A stretch of DNA of 64,000 bases, from assembly GCA_023657425.1 (NCBI GenBank), contig JAGTJW010000001.1, positions 124,001 to 188,000 of the forward strand, written 5' to 3'. Under the pieces are notes generated by a model, which had not been told where the DNA came from, made no database searches, and saw only the letters and a list, made by a program, of their open reading frames with translations. Every line of letters begins with the position of its first letter. The stretch's first letter is position 1. Shown here piece by piece: positions 60,307-64,000 of the stretch. The position numbers were made by a program, and so were the translations under genes. Origin of the DNA: Ideonella sp. WA131b (GTDB lineage Bacteria; Pseudomonadota; Gammaproteobacteria; Burkholderiales; Burkholderiaceae_C).

Positions 60307-61845
60307 ATGAGCAGCCCCTTCATCCGCATCCATCCCGACGACAACGTCGTCATCGCGCGGCGCCAGCTGGTCTCCGGCACCCGCCTGGCCGGCGAGGGCG
60401 GGGGCGACGGCATCAGCGTCTCGGGCCTGGTGCCGCCGGGCCACAAGGTCGCGACGCGGGCCATCGCGGCCGGCGAGGCGGTGCGCCGCTACGGCCAGGT
60501 CATCGGCACGGCCACGCAGGCCATCGCGCCAGGCCAGCACGTGCACACGCACAACCTCGCCTTCAGCGACTTCGCGCGCCGGCACGAGCCCGGTGCCGGC
60601 GCGCGGGCCACCGGGTTCGTCAGCGAGCCCGCGACCTTCGACGGCATCGTGCGCGCCGACGGCCGCGTCGCCACGCGCAATTACATCGGCGTGCTGACCA
60701 GCGTCAACTGCTCGGCCACCGCCGCGCGGGCCATCGCCGACCACTTCCGGCGCGACATCCGGCCCGAGGCGCTGGCCGCCTTCCCCCACGTCGACGGCGT
60801 CGTGGCGCTCACACACGGCATGGGCTGCGCCACCGCCAGCGACGGCGAGGAGCTGCGGGTGCTGCGCCGCACGCTCGGCGGCTACGCGCGCCACGCCAAC
60901 TTCGCGGCGGTGCTGATCGTCGGCCTGGGCTGCGAAACCAACCAGATCCAGGGTCTGGTCGCGCAGGAGGGCCTGGCCGAGGGCGCCTGGCTGCGCACCT
61001 TCAACATCCAGGACACCGGCGGCACCGCCCGCACGGTGGCGCGCGGCATCGAGATCGTGCGCGAGATGCTGCCCCACGCCAACCGCGTGCGGCGGCAGCC
61101 GGTGCCGGCGAGCCACCTGGTGGTGGGCCTGCAATGCGGCGGCAGCGACGGCTACTCCGGCATCAGCGCCAACCCGGCGCTGGGCGCGGCGGTCGACCGC
61201 CTGGTGCGGCACGGCGGCACCGCCATCCTGAGCGAGACCCCCGAGATCTACGGCGGCGAACACCTGCTGACGCGCCGCGCGGCCAGCGCCGAGATCGCCG
61301 ACAAGCTGCTGCGCCGCATCGCGTGGTGGGAGCAGTACACGGCGCGCAACGGCATGAAGATGGACAACAACCCGTCGGCCGGCAACAAGGCCGGCGGCCT
61401 GACCACCATCCTCGAGAAAAGCCTGGGCGCGATTGCCAAGAGCGGCACCACCAACCTGGTCGACGTGGTCGAGTTCGCCGAGCGCGTCGCCACGCGGGGC
61501 TTCGTCTACATGGACACGCCGGGCTACGACCCCGTGTCGGCCACGGGCCAGGTGGCCGGCGGCGCCAACCTGATCTGCTTCACCACCGGGCGCGGCTCGG
61601 CCTACGGCTGCGCGCCGTCGCCGTCGCTCAAGCTGTCCACCAACACGGCGCTGTGGCGGCAGCAGGAGGAGGACATCGACCTCGACTGCGGCACCATCGT
61701 CGACGGCCTGGAGTCGGTGGACGACTGCGGCGAGCGCATCTTCCGGCTCATGCTCGAGACGGCCTCGGGCCGGCTGACCAAGAGCGAGCGCCACGGCTAC
61801 GGCCAGAACGAGTTCGTGCCCTGGCAGCTGGGCGCGGTGATGTGA
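60307..61845 (+). CDS. Altronate/galactarate dehydratase family (UxaA-like)
   Basis: The 512-residue protein joins an N-terminal SAF domain (about 5-100, with HVHTHNLAF) to the UxaA catalytic region (NYIGVLTSVNCSATAAR, LTHGMGCA, GLGCETNQI, GLQCGGSDGYSG, and GGANLICFTTGRGSAYGC). The family removes water from altronate, galactarate or similar acids with iron. It is 38 bp after the FAH gene. A second dehydratase in the island suggests a second acid substrate. Confidence 0.9.
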   Translation: MSSPFIRIHPDDNVVIARRQLVSGTRLAGEGGGDGISVSGLVPPGHKVATRAIAAGEAVRRYGQVIGTATQAIAPGQHVHTHNLAFSDFARRHEPGAGARATGFVSEPATFDGIVRADGRVATRNYIGVLTSVNCSATAARAIADHFRRDIRPEALAAFPHVDGVVALTHGMGCATASDGEELRVLRRTLGGYARHANFAAVLIVGLGCETNQIQGLVAQEGLAEGAWLRTFNIQDTGGTARTVARGIEIVREMLPHANRVRRQPVPASHLVVGLQCGGSDGYSGISANPALGAAVDRLVRHGGTAILSETPEIYGGEHLLTRRAASAEIADKLLRRIAWWEQYTARNGMKMDNNPSAGNKAGGLTTILEKSLGAIAKSGTTNLVDVVEFAERVATRGFVYMDTPGYDPVSATGQVAGGANLICFTTGRGSAYGCAPSPSLKLSTNTALWRQQEEDIDLDCGTIVDGLESVDDCGERIFRLMLETASGRLTKSERHGYGQNEFVPWQLGAVM

Positions 61846-61855
61846 GGCCTGCGCG

Positions 61856-62998
61856 ATGACCCTGCCCGCCCAAAGCCAGGACGACCCCGATGACGCCCGT
61901 GACGGCGACGACAGGCCGCTGCGCCTGCGCTGCAGCTGCCTCGTCGTGAACGCCCCCGACGACCTGCGCGTGGTCGAGCGCGAGGCCGGCGAGGTCGGCC
62001 CCGGGCAGGTGCTGGTGCGCGTGGGCTACGGTGGCATCTGCGGCTCGGATCTGCACTACTTCCACCAGGGCGGCTTCGGCACGGTGCGCATCAAGCGGCC
62101 GATGATCCTGGGCCACGAGGTGGCGGGCACGGTGGTGGCGGTGGCCGGCGACGTGACGCGGGTGCGGGCGGGTGACCGCGTGGCCGTCAACCCCAGCCGC
62201 CCCTGCGGCCGCTGCCGCTACTGCCTGGAGGGCTGGCCCAACCAGTGCATGGACATGCGCTTCTACGGCAGCGCCATGCGCGACCCGCATGTCGAGGGCG
62301 CGTTCCGCGAGCTGCTGGTGTGCGATGCGGTGCAGTGCGAGCCGGTGGCCAGCGACATCCCGCTGCGGCACGCCGCGCTGGCCGAGCCTTTCTCGGTGGC
62401 GCTGCACGGCGTGTCGCGCGCCGGGCCCCTGATCGGGCGGCGCGTGCTGGTCTCGGGCTGCGGCCCGATCGGCGCGCTGGCGGTCGCCGCGGCCCGCCTG
62501 CACGGCGCGGCCGAGGTCACCGCCGTCGACCTGACCGACGAGACGCTGGCCATCGCGCGCGCCATGGGCGCGCAGCAGACGGTCAACGCCGCCACCGACG
62601 CCGGCTGGACGGCCCGCTACGCCGCCGATGGCCTGACGCGCAAGGGCAGCTTCGACGTCCTGTTCGAGTGCAGCGGCAGCGCGCAGGCGCTGCGGGCGGG
62701 CCTGGACGTGATGGCGCCGCGGGGCGTGGTGGTGCAGCTCGGCCTGGGCGGCGACGTGCCGCTGCCGCAGAACGTGGTGGTGGCCAAGGAGCTGACGCTG
62801 GTCGGCAGCTTCCGCTTCCACGCCGAGTTTGCGCTGGCGGTGCGGCTGATCAACGAGCGCCGGATCGACATGGCGCCGATGATCACGCGCGCCTTCCCGT
62901 TGGCCGAGGCCCGCGAAGCCTTCGAGCTGGCCAGCGACCGGCGCCGCGCGATGAAGGTGCTGCTCGAGTTTGCCGGCGAGGCCGTGACGGCGGCCTGA
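61856..62998 (+). CDS. Zinc-dependent alcohol dehydrogenase, L-idonate 5-dehydrogenase-like
   Basis: The 380-residue medium-chain dehydrogenase has catalytic zinc site CGSDLHYF with GHEVAG, four structural-zinc cysteines in CGRCRYCLEGWPNQC, and NAD motif VSGCGPIGALAV. The LHYFHQGGFGTVRIKRPMILGHE form is typical of L-idonate 5-dehydrogenase. The N terminus carries about 22 extra acidic residues (MTLPAQSQDDPDDARDGDD). With the gluconate 5-dehydrogenase-like SDR and gluconokinase it would complete L-idonate use. Confidence 0.85.
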   Translation: MTLPAQSQDDPDDARDGDDRPLRLRCSCLVVNAPDDLRVVEREAGEVGPGQVLVRVGYGGICGSDLHYFHQGGFGTVRIKRPMILGHEVAGTVVAVAGDVTRVRAGDRVAVNPSRPCGRCRYCLEGWPNQCMDMRFYGSAMRDPHVEGAFRELLVCDAVQCEPVASDIPLRHAALAEPFSVALHGVSRAGPLIGRRVLVSGCGPIGALAVAAARLHGAAEVTAVDLTDETLAIARAMGAQQTVNAATDAGWTARYAADGLTRKGSFDVLFECSGSAQALRAGLDVMAPRGVVVQLGLGGDVPLPQNVVVAKELTLVGSFRFHAEFALAVRLINERRIDMAPMITRAFPLAEAREAFELASDRRRAMKVLLEFAGEAVTAA

Positions 62999-63014
62999 CA
63001 TGGGCAAAGGGTGT

Positions 63015-63063
63015 CGGTGGGCCCTGCGGGACTCGAGCCTGCGACCCACCGATCAAGAGCAGC
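63015..63063 (-). pseudogene. 3' half of a tRNA, probable integration scar
   Basis: The minus strand reads an anticodon-loop-like CTCTTGA, a variable region, T-arm GCAGG-CTCGAGT-CCCGC (one mismatch), a seven-base acceptor strand AGGGCCC, then A and CCG instead of CCA. No D-arm or 5' acceptor strand is found on either side. It resembles the 3' half of a tRNA (perhaps Lys CTT), the part typically duplicated by integrases at attachment sites. Confidence 0.5.
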
Positions 63064-63209
63064 TTTCGCAACCAGGTCCGGTCAGGGCCATCGGCGTCTT
63101 CATCACCAATTCGTGCGCAGCGCCTTGTGGTCGCCCGCGTCCGCTCACCCAGGGGCAGGCCGTGGTGGCGGACCTTCTATCGAAGCACCTTCGCTTCCGC
63201 GCGCACGGT

Positions 63210-63497
63210 TCACTTCGGGCTTGAAGCAGCGCCACCTTGCCTATTGGCCATGCGTTCAGCCAAGCGCGGGCGCTTTTCAGCAAACGTCTTCTTTGCTGCC
63301 TCCTGCTCCGCGGGACTCATGGAGTCCCACTTGGCTTTGGCCCTCTTCGTCGCCTCGGCGCGCTCCTCCGGTGTCATTGACTTCAGCTTCTCCTTGACCA
63401 CGCCCTTCTGATCCGGCGTGGCGGACTGAGCGTGTGCTCCCATCGCAGCAACTGCGATCGAGGCCGTGATGACAATCAGTGAGAGAGTTCGTTTCAT
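63210..63497 (-). CDS. Small secreted protein rich in charged helices
   Basis: The 95-residue protein begins with a signal peptide (MKRTLSLIVITASIAVAAMG, cut near AHAQ). The mature part is helical and charged: SMTPEERAEATKRAKAKWDS, then MSPAEQEAAKKTFAEKRP. The repeated MTPEER/MSPAEQ pattern is reminiscent of periplasmic Spy- or DUF3106-like proteins, but no function can be named. A GGAGA lies about ten bases before the ATG. It sits in a lower-GC stretch unlike the neighbouring island. Confidence 0.7.
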   Translation of the reverse strand: MKRTLSLIVITASIAVAAMGAHAQSATPDQKGVVKEKLKSMTPEERAEATKRAKAKWDSMSPAEQEAAKKTFAEKRPRLAERMANRQGGAASSPK

Positions 63498-63577
63498 GGG
63501 GTCCGGTCTCCAAGCTTGGTGGCATGGTGCCCGCTCGTGGGCTCCATGCCTGAGATGGTACGGTAGGCGTGTGGAAT

Positions 63578-63911
63578 TCAGCGTATCTGAGGAGCAAAGA
63601 ACTGTTGCTTCCACGAGCGCCCGCCGCGGCCGGCCCACTGAACGAGCGCGCACCCTGATGTGAGCTGCCGTCGGAAGTGGCACTGCTCGTCAGCGATCGG
63701 GTGGGTGTCGATGCGGTGGAAGAACTCCGGCCGGACCTGCAGTTCATCTGCCAAGCTCGCTTGGAGCTGCCCCGAGGCGTCCTCCTCCCCGGTCTCGATG
63801 CGGCTCAGGAACTGCTTGGAGACGCCAACCTTGTCGCCCAACTCGGTGAGCGACAGGTCGTTGAACTGGCGGGCCCGTCGCAGATTGGCTCCCGATGAAC
63901 CCGGTGTTCAT
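63578..63911 (-). pseudogene. Frameshifted XRE/ImmA-type regulator
   Basis: The frame encodes an XRE helix-turn-helix (NLRRARQFNDLSLTELGDKV, then GVSKQFLSRIETG) followed by ELQVRPEFFHRIDTHPIADEQCHF, a signature of XRE regulators fused to ImmA peptidase domains. The natural ATG (63911, MNTGFIG) is out of frame by one base because of a GGG run near 63890. After QLTS the family similarity ends at an early stop, so the ImmA peptidase domain is lost. It lies beside the tRNA scar, consistent with a decayed mobile element. Confidence 0.65.
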
Positions 63912-64000
63912 CGAACTGCTTCTGCGGCTGCGTCCCCTTCGTCTCGGCGCTTGGGCCCGATCTGCGGCTTGCCGACCGGCACCGTAGGCGCCAGGGGCTG
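63908..64000 (-). CDS. C-terminal end of an unidentified gene (partial)
   Basis: An open frame enters from the window edge and ends AEAVR-stop after 30 codons (beginning QPLAPTVPVGKPQIGPKRR). Its TGA overlaps the ATG of the regulator remnant (ATGA), as expected for operon neighbours. The piece is too short to identify and may not be coding. Confidence 0.3.
   Translation of the reverse strand, partial: QPLAPTVPVGKPQIGPKRRDEGDAAAEAVR

Overview
The window is about 64 kb of very GC-rich chromosomal DNA with densely packed genes. Gene content and order point to a betaproteobacterium of the order Burkholderiales, probably near the Rubrivivax/Leptothrix group. Supporting signs are the end of glyA followed by nrdR, ribD-ribBA-ribH-nusB, ybgC-tolQRA, a lone TRAP/hydantoinase locus, and a minor-pilin operon of betaproteobacterial type. 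The taxonomic placement is an inference from gene order and protein style. No complete IS element, phage, CRISPR array or rRNA gene is visible.

0-6 kb: end of glyA, nrdR, then a type IV minor-pilin operon (fimT-pilE-fimT-pilW-pilX-pilV) with overlapping genes, oversized PilX and PilV, and no pilY1. 6-13 kb: riboflavin genes ribD, ribBA and ribH with no ribE, nusB, an aminotransferase, then ybgC-tolQ-tolR-tolA with no tolB-pal. A convergent FAD-oxidoreductase gene follows. 14-23.3 kb (minus strand): a chemotaxis operon reading cheZ-like, cheY, cheA, mcp, mcp, cheW, mcp. It has no cheR or cheB, although one receptor ends in a CheR-tether-like DWETF. A 275-bp multi-hairpin repeat lies between cheW and the last mcp. 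23.4-26.5 kb: a two-component system (receiver-HisKA_3 kinase plus LuxR-type regulator) and an EgtB/SenA-like gene. 26.6-29 kb: a solitary molybdenum hydroxylase large subunit.

29-36.4 kb: a TRAP transporter diverges from a MarR-like regulator and a fused 5-oxoprolinase/hydantoinase; the shared promoter region contains an inverted repeat. 36-43.4 kb: a FtsX/YbbP-type permease, an extradiol dioxygenase, a small membrane protein, adenine deaminase, a second pilE, and a single open frame made of FimT, PilV and PilY1 pieces that looks like the collapsed remnant of a second minor-pilin operon. lipA follows.

44.5-63 kb is a large sugar-acid catabolic island. The minus-strand arm carries an ABC sugar transporter, gluconokinase, a gluconate 5-dehydrogenase-like SDR, a FadR-family GntR regulator, a D-erythronate dehydrogenase-like epimerase and another SDR. 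Next come two hydroxyacid dehydrogenases. The plus-strand arm carries an aldonate dehydratase, three dehydrogenases, a diketo-acid hydrolase, an altronate dehydratase-like enzyme and an L-idonate 5-dehydrogenase-like enzyme. An identical 19-bp sequence in opposite orientation, containing a perfect FadR-type operator, sits at both regulatory nodes (52948 and 55102). This suggests that the GntR protein controls the whole island. Together the enzymes could take L-idonate via 5-ketogluconate and gluconate to 6-phosphogluconate, and a second aldonate by dehydration, oxidation and hydrolytic cleavage to pyruvate plus a hydroxyacid.

63-64 kb looks like a decayed insertion boundary: a 3' half-tRNA remnant, a small secreted protein gene and a frameshifted XRE/ImmA-type regulator.
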